Assembly (NCBI GenBank): GCA_031177865.1
Contig: JAPSKD010000001.1
Span: forward strand, 92,205-156,204
From: Bacillus sp. (in: firmicutes)
Lineage (GTDB): Bacteria; Bacillota; Bacilli; Bacillales; Cytobacillaceae
Length of the DNA: 64,000 bases
Direction of reading: 5' to 3'
Shown: positions 29,111 through 38,020 of the stretch, one piece after another
How positions within the stretch are numbered: position 1 is the stretch's first letter
Layout of the letters: each line of letters starts with the position of its first letter
Program-made: the position numbers and the translations under genes
Notes under the pieces: generated by a model
What the model was told of the DNA's origin: nothing
Database searches by the model: none
What the model saw: the letters and a program-made list of their open reading frames with translations, nothing else

Positions 29111-29460
29111 GTGGATATTCCTTTTTTTGGAACTTTCGAATGGTTTTATAATGCCAAACTATATAAAAGCATTCGGAATTCATTTTTACGTATGCTTTTA
29201 TCGCTTTTTTACTTAAAAATGATACGTAAATGGAAAGTTTTTGAATTTGTTGTCTCTATTAAAAGTATTTATTCCTTTTCTTGGAATTTGCGAATGGTTT
29301 TAGATTGCCAAACTATATGAATGCATACGCATTTCTATTTTTCGAATGTTTTTATCGCATTTTCAACCACAAACGATACACAAATGGATAGTTTTTACAA
29401 TTGTCTTCTTTTAAGGAATTTTCTAATGACTTTATACTATTAAACTATATAAATGCATAC
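29111..29460. repeat. Degenerate tandem repeats of about 130-155 bp
   Basis: Two full and one partial copies. Landmarks recur in the same order: GGAA..TT(C/G)CGAATGGTTTTA, then AAACTATAT plus (A/G)-A-(A/T)-GCAT, then TTTTTATCGC, then GATAC.(C/T)AAATGGA.AGTTTTT. The AAACTATAT landmark is at 29157, 29310 and 29442. An open frame here (29105-29320) spans the repeat and has no SD, so I do not call it a gene. Confidence 0.75.
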
Positions 29461-29491
29461 ATGCTGAAAATACACTGGAAATCCAAAATGC

Positions 29492-29530
29492 AAAAGCTTG
29501 GGGTTTCGAAAATTCCCTCAAGCTTTTTGT
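29492..29530. terminator. Terminator downstream of the metal ATPase
   Basis: AAAAGCTTGGGG / CCC-T-CAAGCTTTT, a 12-bp stem with one bulged T; T-rich on both exits. Confidence 0.8.
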
Positions 29531-29623
29531 GGTTTATTTACATTGTAATTTATATAACTAATCCGTATATTATTTAACCTGTGATGTTGAATTTTCTCCA
29601 CGTTATCTGAATTACTTCAACGA

Positions 29624-32212
29624 TTACTCCTTCACTTTTAAAAGTCTTAACGCATTTAAGATCACAATGATTGCAGCTCCGGTATCACTTAATACCGCTA
29701 ACCATAGTGTTAACCAACCAGGGAAGATAAGCGCTAGAGCTACAAATTTGACGGTTAATGAGAACCAAATGTTTTGCTTGATTATGGTCAACGCTTTTCT
29801 ACTTAGTTTTACTGTATGTGGAAGTTTTTCAAGATTGTCTGCCATTAAGACAATATCAGCAGTTTCCATCGCTGTGTCAGTTCCAGCTCCACCCATAGCT
29901 ATTCCTAAATCAGCAGTGGCGAGTGCAGGTGCATCATTTAGTCCGTCTCCAACCATCGCTATCATTTTGCCTTCACTTTGTATTTGTTTGATGGCATTAA
30001 CCTTGTCTTCTGGTAAAAGGTCAGCAAAATAGCGGCTAACATTCGCTTCCTTTGAAATCATTTTAGCTGTACCTTCATTGTCACCAGTTAACATGACAAC
30101 TTCGTTTATACCAACCTGTTTTAATCCTTTTAATGTCTTTACAGTTGTCTGTCGAATCGTATCAGCAACAGCAATAATACCGATTATTTTAGTCGCTGTA
30201 CCGATTATTACGACCGTTTTACCTTGATTCTGAAGTTGATGAACAGTTTTCGTTACATTCCCTAGTGTAACGTTCTTTTCTTCAAATAATTTTTGATTCC
30301 CTGCGTAATAGATTTTTCCATCAAGAGTTGCTTGTACTCCTTTACCGACAATGTTCTTAAATAATTCACCATTTCTGGATTGTATTCCATTGGCTTGGGC
30401 ATATTCCACAATGCTTTTTGCAATTGGATGTGTTGAGTATTCTTCTAATGCCAAAGCAATCGATAATAGCTGCTTTTCATCCGTTTCTAGGGCAATTATT
30501 TCAGATACCTTTGGTTTACCTTCCGTTAATGTACCTGTTTTATCAAAGGCAATGGCACGAATAGCACCAGCTTTCTCTAAGAACGTACCACCTTTGATCA
30601 ATACACCATTCTTTGCAGCGTTTCCGATTGCAGATACGATAGCAACAGGCGTTGAGATCACTAAAGCACAAGGACAAGCAACAACTAATAATTCAAGTCC
30701 TTTGTAAAACCATTCACCCCAGGTTCCCAACCCTAGTAGAGGGGGAAGAACCATGACAACTAATGCTAGAATAAACACAATCGGGGTATAGATACTCGCA
30801 AATCTATCAACAAATGCTTGTGTTGGGGCTTTTTGTTCTTGTGCTTCTTCCACTAAATGAATAATTTTAGATATAGTTGTATCTTCTACCAACATTGTTA
30901 CTTTTATCTCAAGTGAGCCACTTTCATTTATAGTTCCCGCATAAACAGTATCTCCGGTTTCTTTATCAACTGGAATGGATTCACCAGTTATCGGCGCTTG
31001 ATTTACACTGGAATCACCATGTACGATTTCACCGTCTAGCGGAATTTTATCACCAGGTTTTACGATCAAGATATCACCGATCGAAACCTCTTCAACTGGT
31101 TTTTTAATTAACTCTGAACCTACTTTTACAACGGCTTCAGATGGGGCCAAGTCCATTAAATTTCGGATGGAGTTTCTGGTTTTTTCAATAGACATATTTT
31201 GAAGGGTGGTTCCAAGTGCAAATAACCAAACAACGGTTGCACCTTCTAACCATTCCCCAATCAAAGCAGCACCAATTGCCGCAGCAGACATGAGGACATT
31301 CATATCCAATGAACGACTTTTAATTGAATAATAGGCACTTTTAACAGGTTTATATCCACTGATAACCATTGCAACTGCATACATAAGTGTTGTTAATAGG
31401 GTAGAAATACCAGTAAAGGACCCAATAAAGCCCAGAGCAATCAATATTCCTGAAAAAATAATCCCACCATGGCCACTCATCGCTTTAGTTGATTCATTTT
31501 CCTTTTTACTAGTAAATAAAGAAGCTTTATATCCTATTTTAGACACTTCAGAAATGATATCATCCACACTGTTATCGTGTTCAATTTTCATTTTACCAGT
31601 TGAAAAATTCACACTTACATCTTTTACTGCAGGGATGGTGTTCAAGTGGTTTTCAATACTTTTCGCACAACTTTCACAATCCATTCCTTCCACGTTAAAG
31701 ATTCTAACATTCTTGTTTTGGAGTAGTGGTTCAATGCCATATCCTAGTTTTTGTACTTCACTTTCTACTCTGTCAAAGGAGGCACTGTTTTTACCGACTA
31801 TTTGAAGTTTAGCAGTATTATAATTTACTTTAACGTCTTGAATGTCCTGCAAACCACTTAATCCTTTTTCGATCGTCAAGGCACATGAAGGACAATCCAT
31901 TCCGTGAATGCGAAACTCTGCCTTTTCACCAACAGTGGCAAGCGTTTCTTGAGGTTTAACCTCACCTTGACTACTGCAACAAGATGTGCTAGTACTGCTT
32001 ACTGCCTCATCGCCAAGCGAATGTTCATTACTGCAACAAGCATTTTGAGTATGGGAGTGACTATCTTTTTCTACAGTTGAAGAACTACAACAACTGTCAG
32101 TTACTTTCCTTTTTGAAATCTCCCTTTTTTGCTGTTGACTGCTGCAACAACTCTTGTTCTCGGTAGCAGCAACTGCGGTTTTTTCATTTGAACCACAACA
32201 TTTATCAGCCAT
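29624..32212 (-). CDS. cadA: CadA-type heavy-metal P1B-ATPase with cysteine-pair N-terminal tail
   Basis: 862 residues. ATG 32212 is chosen: AGGGAG lies 9 bases upstream, whereas a TTG at 32221 abuts it. The N-terminal 85 residues carry five Cys-Cys pairs (about residues 5, 22, 41, 59, 78) at a 17-19-residue period, then two HMA domains (GMDCPSC, GMDCESC). The P-type core has the TM metal motif CPC (ACPCALVIS), the phosphorylation site DKTGT, STHPIA and GDGLNDAPA. Exports Cd, Zn, Pb or Co. Located 13 bp after a CmtR-like sensor gene in one operon. The Cys-pair tail is longer and more regular than in textbook CadA. Confidence 0.93.
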   Translation of the reverse strand: MADKCCGSNEKTAVAATENKSCCSSQQQKREISKRKVTDSCCSSSTVEKDSHSHTQNACCSNEHSLGDEAVSSTSTSCCSSQGEVKPQETLATVGEKAEFRIHGMDCPSCALTIEKGLSGLQDIQDVKVNYNTAKLQIVGKNSASFDRVESEVQKLGYGIEPLLQNKNVRIFNVEGMDCESCAKSIENHLNTIPAVKDVSVNFSTGKMKIEHDNSVDDIISEVSKIGYKASLFTSKKENESTKAMSGHGGIIFSGILIALGFIGSFTGISTLLTTLMYAVAMVISGYKPVKSAYYSIKSRSLDMNVLMSAAAIGAALIGEWLEGATVVWLFALGTTLQNMSIEKTRNSIRNLMDLAPSEAVVKVGSELIKKPVEEVSIGDILIVKPGDKIPLDGEIVHGDSSVNQAPITGESIPVDKETGDTVYAGTINESGSLEIKVTMLVEDTTISKIIHLVEEAQEQKAPTQAFVDRFASIYTPIVFILALVVMVLPPLLGLGTWGEWFYKGLELLVVACPCALVISTPVAIVSAIGNAAKNGVLIKGGTFLEKAGAIRAIAFDKTGTLTEGKPKVSEIIALETDEKQLLSIALALEEYSTHPIAKSIVEYAQANGIQSRNGELFKNIVGKGVQATLDGKIYYAGNQKLFEEKNVTLGNVTKTVHQLQNQGKTVVIIGTATKIIGIIAVADTIRQTTVKTLKGLKQVGINEVVMLTGDNEGTAKMISKEANVSRYFADLLPEDKVNAIKQIQSEGKMIAMVGDGLNDAPALATADLGIAMGGAGTDTAMETADIVLMADNLEKLPHTVKLSRKALTIIKQNIWFSLTVKFVALALIFPGWLTLWLAVLSDTGAAIIVILNALRLLKVKE

Positions 32213-32225
32213 TGAATCCAACTCC

Positions 32226-32546
32226 CTAATCTATATGACGTTCACAACAAGCTACATCATTCTGAACGTCTTCAAAAACTGTATTAAACATCATCAATAA
32301 ATCACGTACTTGTTCATTACGTAAGCTGTAATAAACGTATTTTCCTTCTTGTCTCCCAACGATGAGTCCACAGCCTTTTAAACATGCTAAGTGCTGTGAA
32401 ATGTTAGATTGATTGCCGTTAAGGTCATCCACAATTTGAGATACAGCTTTTTCTTGATCTTTTATACTATCAAGAATTTGGATACGTGTTTTATCAGCAA
32501 ATCCTCTTAGGAATTTTACCTTTGTATCAATATCCGTTTGCAGCAA
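32226..32546 (-). CDS. ArsR/SmtB-family metal sensor, CmtR-like
   Basis: 106 residues, winged helix. The recognition-helix region HLACLKGCGL carries Cys55 and Cys59, and the tail ends with Cys100-Cys101. This matches the Cd/Pb site of Mycobacterium tuberculosis CmtR (Cys57, Cys61, Cys102) rather than the ELCVCD site of CadC. TTG start with AGGGGG 7 bases upstream. As a metal-released repressor it should control its own operon with the downstream ATPase. Confidence 0.88.
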   Translation of the reverse strand: MLQTDIDTKVKFLRGFADKTRIQILDSIKDQEKAVSQIVDDLNGNQSNISQHLACLKGCGLIVGRQEGKYVYYSLRNEQVRDLLMMFNTVFEDVQNDVACCERHID

Positions 32547-32562
32547 AACATTTCCCCCTAAT

Positions 32563-32619
32563 CATATTAGTTTTAACTAATACGTTCTGTTTAGTATCAT
32601 ATTAGCAATCCCTAATATG
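32563..32619. promoter_or_regulatory. Candidate metal-sensor operators
   Basis: ATTAGTT-TT-AACTAAT (32566-32581) and CATATTAG-N6-CTAATATG (32598-32619). The octamer CATATTAG also occurs at 32563. The region immediately precedes the sensor gene, where its repressor site is expected. Confidence 0.6.
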
Positions 32620-32795
32620 TGTGTCAAACCTTTAAAAAATGGGATATATGTAAATATTGAACCATACATATTGCACCCAAATATATGAAGTAATTAAGCA
32701 AATTTCATAATCAGAGACTACTATTAAAAGGACTTATCTAATCTTTATAGAAATAAGAGATATCAATCTTTTTAAAAAAAGGGGAGGACCAGTAG

Positions 32796-33920
32796 TTGAC
32801 TAATTTTCTTTCTAGACATTTTAATCTTGAAAAAGTAAGTGAGAGTATTTATGCAGCAATCGCAAAAGATGGCGGCGGAGCGATTGGAAATGCTGGTTTC
32901 ATAGATTTGGGGGACAAAACAATTGTCTTTGATACGTTTAACACACAACAAGCAGCTGAAGATCTCAGAAATATTGCAGAATCCATAACGAATAAACCTG
33001 TGTCTTGGGTAATTAATAGTCATTTTCATGCCGACCATACAAGAGGGAACCAAGTATTTAAAGATTGTAATATCGTATCTAGTCAGACAACACTGCAACA
33101 AATGAAAGAAAACCATCCAGAACGAATAGCTGAACAGAAAGCTGATATTGATGGGCTGAAAAAATATATAGAATCACTTACTAAACAAAATGAAGGTACC
33201 AATGACATACAGAAAAAGAATGAAATAAACTTCCTAAAAGAAATAGAAATCTCACTCTCTAACCTAGAATTAGTCTTACCACAATTCACATTCACCAATG
33301 AATTTACCATCATCGGAACAAAACGTACTGCTAGAGTCATGACACTTGGGGGTGCTCATTCTCCATGTGATGCTTTTCTTTATCTACCTGAAGATAAAAT
33401 CATTTTTATGGCTGACCTATTATTTGTCGGCATGCATCCGTCATTTTTCTCGTATTCCAATCCAACACAATGGGTAAATATTTTACATGAAGTAAAGAAC
33501 TTGCCGATTCAAAAAGCCATCCCTGGACACGGACCAATCGGAACGAAAGAAGATATTGATACGTTAATAAACTATATAAATGAAATGAAGAAATTATCGA
33601 AACAAAATGTGAACACAGAAGAAGTTTCAATTCTAGATGAATATAAAGGTTGGGCAACCGTAAATGTTGACGTTCGTGAACTGATTATTAGGAATTTAAA
33701 TGTGTTAAAAGAGTTAAAGGAGGAATATCAACTAGCTTTCTTTAAAAAAATTAATGGAAATAGGGGGTCTTTAGTGATGAAAAGAATATGTATTCAATGC
33801 CAAACTGAAATGATAGAGGATTGTAAAGTGACTGTTGAGGGTGATTTGGCTGGAATTAAAATTAGTCAAAAAAGGAAAGGGCTTTTCAATAATGTATCAG
33901 CAAAAACAAAAGCTTTGTAA
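32796..33920 (+). CDS. MBL-fold hydrolase fused in frame to a truncated zinc-ribbon-like protein
   Basis: 374 residues. Residues 1-320 are a metallo-beta-lactamase-fold hydrolase with SHFHADHTRGN as the metal motif, later GGAHSPCD and PGHGPIG. Residues 328-374 (MKRICIQCQTEM onward) match the start of a small Bacillus nucleic-acid-binding/zinc-ribbon protein, and have their own AGGGGG SD and ATG at 33777. That protein is cut off before its second Cys pair. Either the MBL gene lost its stop and reads through, or the true stop of the MBL gene was deleted together with the 3' part of the next gene. TTG start at 32796 with GGGGAGG upstream. Substrate unknown. Confidence 0.7.
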   Translation: MTNFLSRHFNLEKVSESIYAAIAKDGGGAIGNAGFIDLGDKTIVFDTFNTQQAAEDLRNIAESITNKPVSWVINSHFHADHTRGNQVFKDCNIVSSQTTLQQMKENHPERIAEQKADIDGLKKYIESLTKQNEGTNDIQKKNEINFLKEIEISLSNLELVLPQFTFTNEFTIIGTKRTARVMTLGGAHSPCDAFLYLPEDKIIFMADLLFVGMHPSFFSYSNPTQWVNILHEVKNLPIQKAIPGHGPIGTKEDIDTLINYINEMKKLSKQNVNTEEVSILDEYKGWATVNVDVRELIIRNLNVLKELKEEYQLAFFKKINGNRGSLVMKRICIQCQTEMIEDCKVTVEGDLAGIKISQKRKGLFNNVSAKTKAL

Positions 33921-33942
33921 ATTAGCTTAATTAACTAATGGA

Positions 33943-33974
33943 TGCATTAATCTACGAAGGATTAATGCACTTTT
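33943..33974. terminator. Terminator between the MBL gene and the LysE exporter
   Basis: Perfect 10-bp stem TGCATTAATC / GATTAATGCA followed by CTTTTC. Confidence 0.8.
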
Positions 33975-33988
33975 CTAAATAGTACCGA

Positions 33989-34612
33989 TTATTTCTCGCT
34001 AAAAGCAATTTTTAATCCGATTAAGGTGAACAATGAACCTTGGATATAGTTGTTCTTTTTAGAGATTGTTGGATTTTTACGTAAGAAAGAGCCTACTTTC
34101 CCAGCAAAAATACTGATTAACGAGAAAATAACTAAAGTCTGGATTAGAAAAAGCATGCCATAGACAAGCATTTGAATCGAAACATGACCATTTTCATAGT
34201 TAATAAACTGTGGGAAGAAGGCTAGGAAAAACAAATAAACTTTAGGGTTTAATAGGTTCATAATAACCCCTTTTTTGTATAAAGACTTATAATCTAAAGT
34301 ATCATCATTTTTTAGGTTGAAATCTGAATCTTTTTCTTTGAAAGACTTATAGGCTAAGAATAACAAATAGCCCGCTCCGGCATATTTGACTACCGTAAAT
34401 GCAAAAGCTGATTGATAAATTAGAGCGGAAATTCCGATCGTTGCAGCTGTAATATGTACAAGTAAACCTGTGCAAAGCCCAAGAGTAGTAAAGATACCTG
34501 CATTTTTTCCTTTTGCTAGACTCTGCGCCAACGTAAACAAATTATCTGGACCTGGCATCAGAGTAAGAATGATTGCAGCACTCAAAAAAGATAGTACAGA
34601 TAGATAATCCAC
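33989..34612 (-). CDS. LysE/RhtB-family amino acid exporter
   Basis: 207 residues with about six membrane segments. The N-terminal LMPGPDNLFTLAQSLAKGKN is the family signature. GTG start with GGAGGGATAAAC upstream. The exported substrate cannot be told; threonine, homoserine, leucine and others are known for the family. Stands alone. Confidence 0.9.
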   Translation of the reverse strand: MDYLSVLSFLSAAIILTLMPGPDNLFTLAQSLAKGKNAGIFTTLGLCTGLLVHITAATIGISALIYQSAFAFTVVKYAGAGYLLFLAYKSFKEKDSDFNLKNDDTLDYKSLYKKGVIMNLLNPKVYLFFLAFFPQFINYENGHVSIQMLVYGMLFLIQTLVIFSLISIFAGKVGSFLRKNPTISKKNNYIQGSLFTLIGLKIAFSEK

Positions 34613-34793
34613 GTTTATCCCTCCAATTTTTTAAGGTTAATATTACCATAACTTAGTTGAATTAGGTTGAAGAATATAAAACTTTACCGGGATTTTTCTG
34701 AAGAGTATTGTATTCTAGGAGTTACAAGAACTCAGAATTAGTCGCTTTCCATTTAGTAAGTAAAGAAGAATAACTCCAAGGTACTAATTAATC

Positions 34794-34822
34794 AAGACGG
34801 CCATTCATTTGGTCGTCTTTTT
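34794..34822 (+). terminator. Isolated terminator-like hairpin
   Basis: AAGACGGCC / GGTCGTCTT (one G-U pair), then TTTTTG. No intact gene lies upstream on this strand, so it may mark a lost gene. The rest of 34613-34906 holds nothing I recognise. Confidence 0.7.
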
Positions 34823-34906
34823 GCGTAGAAATAACCCTTATTAATTGGAATATTATGTTATTATTAAAGTATAAATTATGGGTACGTATTCCGGGAAGTG
34901 GGTTAT

Positions 34907-35105
34907 ATGGTGAAAAGAAGCATTGGCATCTCCTTTATTGTTATTTCAGTCATTTTGATTTAAGTTGATTGTTGAATTCATCGGTGGCGTACCGGTTGCG
35001 AGAACAATTATTAATATTAGCACATTTACATTTTTGGCTGGGTTTTGCTTTTTAGCTTGGGGAGAATATGAAAAGCATAAAGGTAATAAGAGGAAAATAG
35101 GATAA
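34907..35105 (+). pseudogene. Frameshifted small membrane protein
   Basis: ATG at 34907 encodes a short hydrophobic segment that hits TAA after 18 codons. The +1 frame then continues as a second hydrophobic segment (IGGVPVARTII, then FLAGFCFLAWGEYEKHK) to a stop at 35105. Together they resemble a two-TM protein of about 60 residues broken by one indel. Family not recognised. Confidence 0.5.
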
Positions 35106-35206
35106 TACATTTCCTACACTCAAGACAATTTTTCCCATTATAAAGATAGCTCCGAATTCTTGAGAAATTCCTGTGAAAGGCATTTATTACTTGGGAGGGG
35201 ATCACT

Positions 35207-35746
35207 ATGAATATTGGAAATGAATATTTGAACATCGTCATTGAAAGATTTAAAAGTGTAAAAAGCCTGGGGGATAAGACCATACAACAGTTAAATGAAG
35301 AGGAGATCCATTGGACTTATAATAATGAATCCAATAGCGTTGCGATCATCGTAAAGCATGTTAGTGGGAATATGGTTTCAAGATGGACTGATTTTTTGAC
35401 TTCAGATGGGGAAAAAGAATATCGAAATCGAGATGAAGAATTTATTGATGATCTCTCCTCTAAATCAGAGGTAATAAATGTTTGGGAAAGAGGTTGGGAA
35501 GTGCTATTTTCTACACTGACCGATTTGGGGGAGCAAGACTTATTAAAAAAGATTCCCATTCGTGGAGAAAGTCATTTGGTGATAGATGCTATCGAAAGGC
35601 AAATGGCCCATTACGCCTATCATGTCGGACAAATAGTGTATATAGGAAAACGATTAAAGGACAGCAATTGGGAGAGTCTCAGCATTCCAAGAGGGAAATC
35701 CGAAGATTATTTAAAGGAAATGCTTGAAAAACACAAGGATAAATAA
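35207..35746 (+). CDS. DUF1572/DinB-superfamily protein
   Basis: 179 residues, predicted four-helix bundle. Conserved His residues in VKHVSGN and the AHYAYHVGQIV pair match the metal-binding triad of DinB-like proteins, and the sequence fits the DUF1572 subgroup. Enzymes of the fold transfer low-molecular-weight thiols, but no activity can be assigned. Strong GGGAGGGGATC SD. Terminator follows. Confidence 0.82.
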   Translation: MNIGNEYLNIVIERFKSVKSLGDKTIQQLNEEEIHWTYNNESNSVAIIVKHVSGNMVSRWTDFLTSDGEKEYRNRDEEFIDDLSSKSEVINVWERGWEVLFSTLTDLGEQDLLKKIPIRGESHLVIDAIERQMAHYAYHVGQIVYIGKRLKDSNWESLSIPRGKSEDYLKEMLEKHKDK

Positions 35747-35756
35747 AATTAGTTTT

Positions 35757-35790
35757 GCGTTTCTGTTATACACACAGGAACGCTTTTTTA
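35757..35790 (+). terminator. Terminator after the DUF1572 gene
   Basis: GCGTTTCTGT / ACAGGAACGC (one G-U pair) followed by a T-run. Confidence 0.85.
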
Positions 35791-35910
35791 TTTTAATAAA
35801 GCACTATAGAAATTTTTAAAAATTATTCTTCTCATAATAATGGATTATTTAGAATATTATGTTAATATTACATTAAAACCTATTCTGAAAGTGTGAAAGC
35901 GAGGTGGCGA

Positions 35911-36360
35911 ATGACGGGGTATAAATTTGTTTCAAAAAAGAAATGGACTCGAGAAGGGATACATTCAATAGTATATGTACTTATCATTACCATTATAAGT
36001 ATATACTCCTACATATCGTTTAATGCAGGAGATTTCATCCATCCCATTATAAGTATTATCTTAATCGCCTCAATTATGATTGCGATACTAAGGGCAATAT
36101 ACTATTTTAAATTAGATAAAAAAGACTATCTTATCCTTGAAAGCAATTCCTTATCAATATACAGGGGATTTTTCTTACCTAGAAAAACGATAATATTTAG
36201 CCAAGTAGAAGAAGTTGTTCAAGTTAGTGAGGTCGTTTTATTTATCATGAACAATGGGAAGGAAGAACAAATTTATACGGATTTCTTATCAAATGAGGAC
36301 CAAGTAGAGCTGATAAAAACACTAAAGACCATATTTGATTCTAAGGCGGTAGGGTTTTAA
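35911..36360 (+). CDS. Two-TM membrane protein with PH-like C-terminal domain
   Basis: 149 residues. Two hydrophobic segments span about residues 20-70. The C-terminal half (LILESNSLSIYRGFFLPRKTIIFSQVEEV) has the beta-strand pattern of bacterial PH-like (bPH) membrane proteins; this is a pattern judgement. ATG 35911 has GAGGTGG closely upstream; an in-frame GTG at 35893 does not. Function unknown. Confidence 0.6.
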   Translation: MTGYKFVSKKKWTREGIHSIVYVLIITIISIYSYISFNAGDFIHPIISIILIASIMIAILRAIYYFKLDKKDYLILESNSLSIYRGFFLPRKTIIFSQVEEVVQVSEVVLFIMNNGKEEQIYTDFLSNEDQVELIKTLKTIFDSKAVGF

Positions 36361-36498
36361 CGACATCTTAAACGATGAAATGGCTATCCTTATTTATATT
36401 TTACCGTTATCTAACAGATATAGATATCACCGTGTTAAGCCATCCTAAATAAGGGCGTTAAAAATTTTAACGTTTCTATAAAAAAGGGGGGTTAGCAC

Positions 36499-36921
36499 AT
36501 GAGGAAATCAGTAACATCGGTCTTAGGTGCAGCTTTATTAGTTGTCGGACTTGCGGGATGTCAAGGTAACGATAATAATTTTGATACCCAAAATGATGGG
36601 GATGTAAAAATTTTGGATCAGAGAAACGATAATGGTCATGGTTTCAATCAAAACGACAGATTTGATAATAACAATGGTCGTAGTAACATCATGAATGACC
36701 GTAACCAAGATTGTAATGAACTGTATTATGGACAATCTGGGACTGGCACGACGGGAATCGGAACTGGAACAACTGGAACGGGTGGTGCTGGTGCAATGGG
36801 AACTGGAACAGCGGGTAGTGAAACTGGAACTGGCGCTGGTGTAAGTGGAGGTCCTGGTGCCGGTACTACTGGATATAATGGTTGTGGAAACGGAAATGGT
36901 TTAGGATCAAATAATCGCTAA
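36499..36921 (+). CDS. Low-complexity Gly/Thr/Asn-rich lipoprotein
   Basis: 140 residues. A lipoprotein signal peptide ends at LAGC (Cys at residue 21). The mature part is Asn/Asp-rich, then a GTGTTG-type glycine-threonine repeat region of about 60 residues, with isolated Cys residues near both ends of it. Strong SD AAAAAGGGGGG. A perfect palindrome CGTTAAAA-A-TTTTAACG lies at 36456-36472 in the leader. Cell-surface or spore-coat location is plausible; no family recognised. Confidence 0.65.
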   Translation: MRKSVTSVLGAALLVVGLAGCQGNDNNFDTQNDGDVKILDQRNDNGHGFNQNDRFDNNNGRSNIMNDRNQDCNELYYGQSGTGTTGIGTGTTGTGGAGAMGTGTAGSETGTGAGVSGGPGAGTTGYNGCGNGNGLGSNNR

Positions 36922-36972
36922 GCAAGAACCATCTCCATTGGAGTTGCAACAATATTCATGAACGTGGATATT

Positions 36973-37019
36973 CCAAGTGGCCTGGCCCTTTAAGCATGCT
37001 TAAGTGGTCAGGCCCTTGG
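36973..37019. terminator. Large hairpin between the lipoprotein and thiG
   Basis: Nested complementary arms CCAAG/CTTGG, GGCCTG/CAGGCC, CC/GG and TTAAG/CTTAA around a CATG loop. It lies between convergent genes and probably terminates both. Confidence 0.75.
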
Positions 37020-37033
37020 TTTTGAGTAAAATG

Positions 37034-37801
37034 TTAAGATCCTACCAACCCTGTTAATGGGCTACTTGCTACAGCGTAATCTTTTTCTTCAATGCGTCCG
37101 GCCTCATAGCCTAGTCTTCCTGCCTCTAATGCAAGCTTGACAGCGCGTGCCATTTTTACAGGATCCTTTGCACCTGAAACAGCCGTATTTAAAAGAACAC
37201 CATCTGCACCAAGCTCCATCGCATAGGCGACATCCTTTGGTGAACCGATTCCTGCATCAATAATGACCGGAACTTGAGACTGCTCGATAATAAATTTTAG
37301 GTTTAACGGATTAATAATTCCTTTACCTGAACCAATTGGACTTGCCCCCGGCATAATCGCATGCACACCGAGATCCTCTAATCGCTTAGCAAGTACTACA
37401 TCATCTGATGTATACGGTAACACAATGAAGCCTTCATTGAGGAGCATTTCCGATGCCTTCAACGTTTCAATTGGGTCTGGTAAAAGGGATCTGTCATCTC
37501 CAATGACTTCAACTTTAATCATGTCACACAAACCAGAAGCTTTAGCTAGTTTTGCGATTCGAACGGCTTCCTCAGCTGTTTTAGCTCCTGCTGTATTTGG
37601 AAGAAGTGTATATTTTGTTAAGTCCAATTGCTCTAAAAAATTAGGCTGACTTTCTTCAAAAATGTTCATTCTTCTCACAGCAAACGTTAAAATCTCAGCA
37701 TCCGAAACCTCAACCGCTTGTTTTTGAATTTCAAAAGATGGATATTTTCCTGTTCCTAATAAAAGTCTAGAATGGAATGTACGATTTGCTATTGTTAACA
37801 T
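37034..37801 (-). CDS. thiG: Thiazole synthase ThiG
   Basis: 255 residues, TIM barrel that joins 1-deoxy-D-xylulose-5-phosphate, dehydroglycine and ThiS thiocarboxylate into the thiamine thiazole. The Schiff-base Lys lies in [10 protein letters not shown] near residue 97; the phosphate-binding DAGIGSP and GVLLNTAVS segments follow. Separated from thiS by 2 bp, last of the tenI-thiO-thiS-thiG operon. Confidence 0.96.
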   Translation of the reverse strand: MLTIANRTFHSRLLLGTGKYPSFEIQKQAVEVSDAEILTFAVRRMNIFEESQPNFLEQLDLTKYTLLPNTAGAKTAEEAVRIAKLAKASGLCDMIKVEVIGDDRSLLPDPIETLKASEMLLNEGFIVLPYTSDDVVLAKRLEDLGVHAIMPGASPIGSGKGIINPLNLKFIIEQSQVPVIIDAGIGSPKDVAYAMELGADGVLLNTAVSGAKDPVKMARAVKLALEAGRLGYEAGRIEEKDYAVASSPLTGLVGS

Positions 37802-37803
37802 GA

Positions 37804-38007
37804 TTATCCTCCTCCTACAAACTGGACTATTTCAATGATATCGCCATTTTTAAGTTTCATCGCTTTATAGTCATCTTTTTGAATAATATCCTCATTAATC
37901 TCTACGATCGCGATCCGATTTTCCAGCTTATAATGAGTCAAAAGCTTATCCACTGAATTTACTTCTTCAGGGAGTTCTACCTGCTCTCCGTTAAGCCTAA
38001 TCTTCAT
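37804..38007 (-). CDS. thiS: Sulfur carrier protein ThiS
   Basis: 67 residues, ubiquitin-like fold ending in the required Gly-Gly (VQFVGGG), whose C-terminus is adenylated and thiocarboxylated to deliver sulfur to ThiG. ATG 38007 has GGGAGGTGAG just upstream; a GTG at 38016 lies within that SD. Confidence 0.94.
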   Translation of the reverse strand: MKIRLNGEQVELPEEVNSVDKLLTHYKLENRIAIVEINEDIIQKDDYKAMKLKNGDIIEIVQFVGGG

Positions 38008-38020
38008 TTTTCTCACCTCC

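Noticed and set aside
29105..29320. Open frame of 71 codons inside the katG-cadA intergenic region
   Set aside because: No ribosome binding site; the frame crosses the degenerate repeats and is not conserved between copies.
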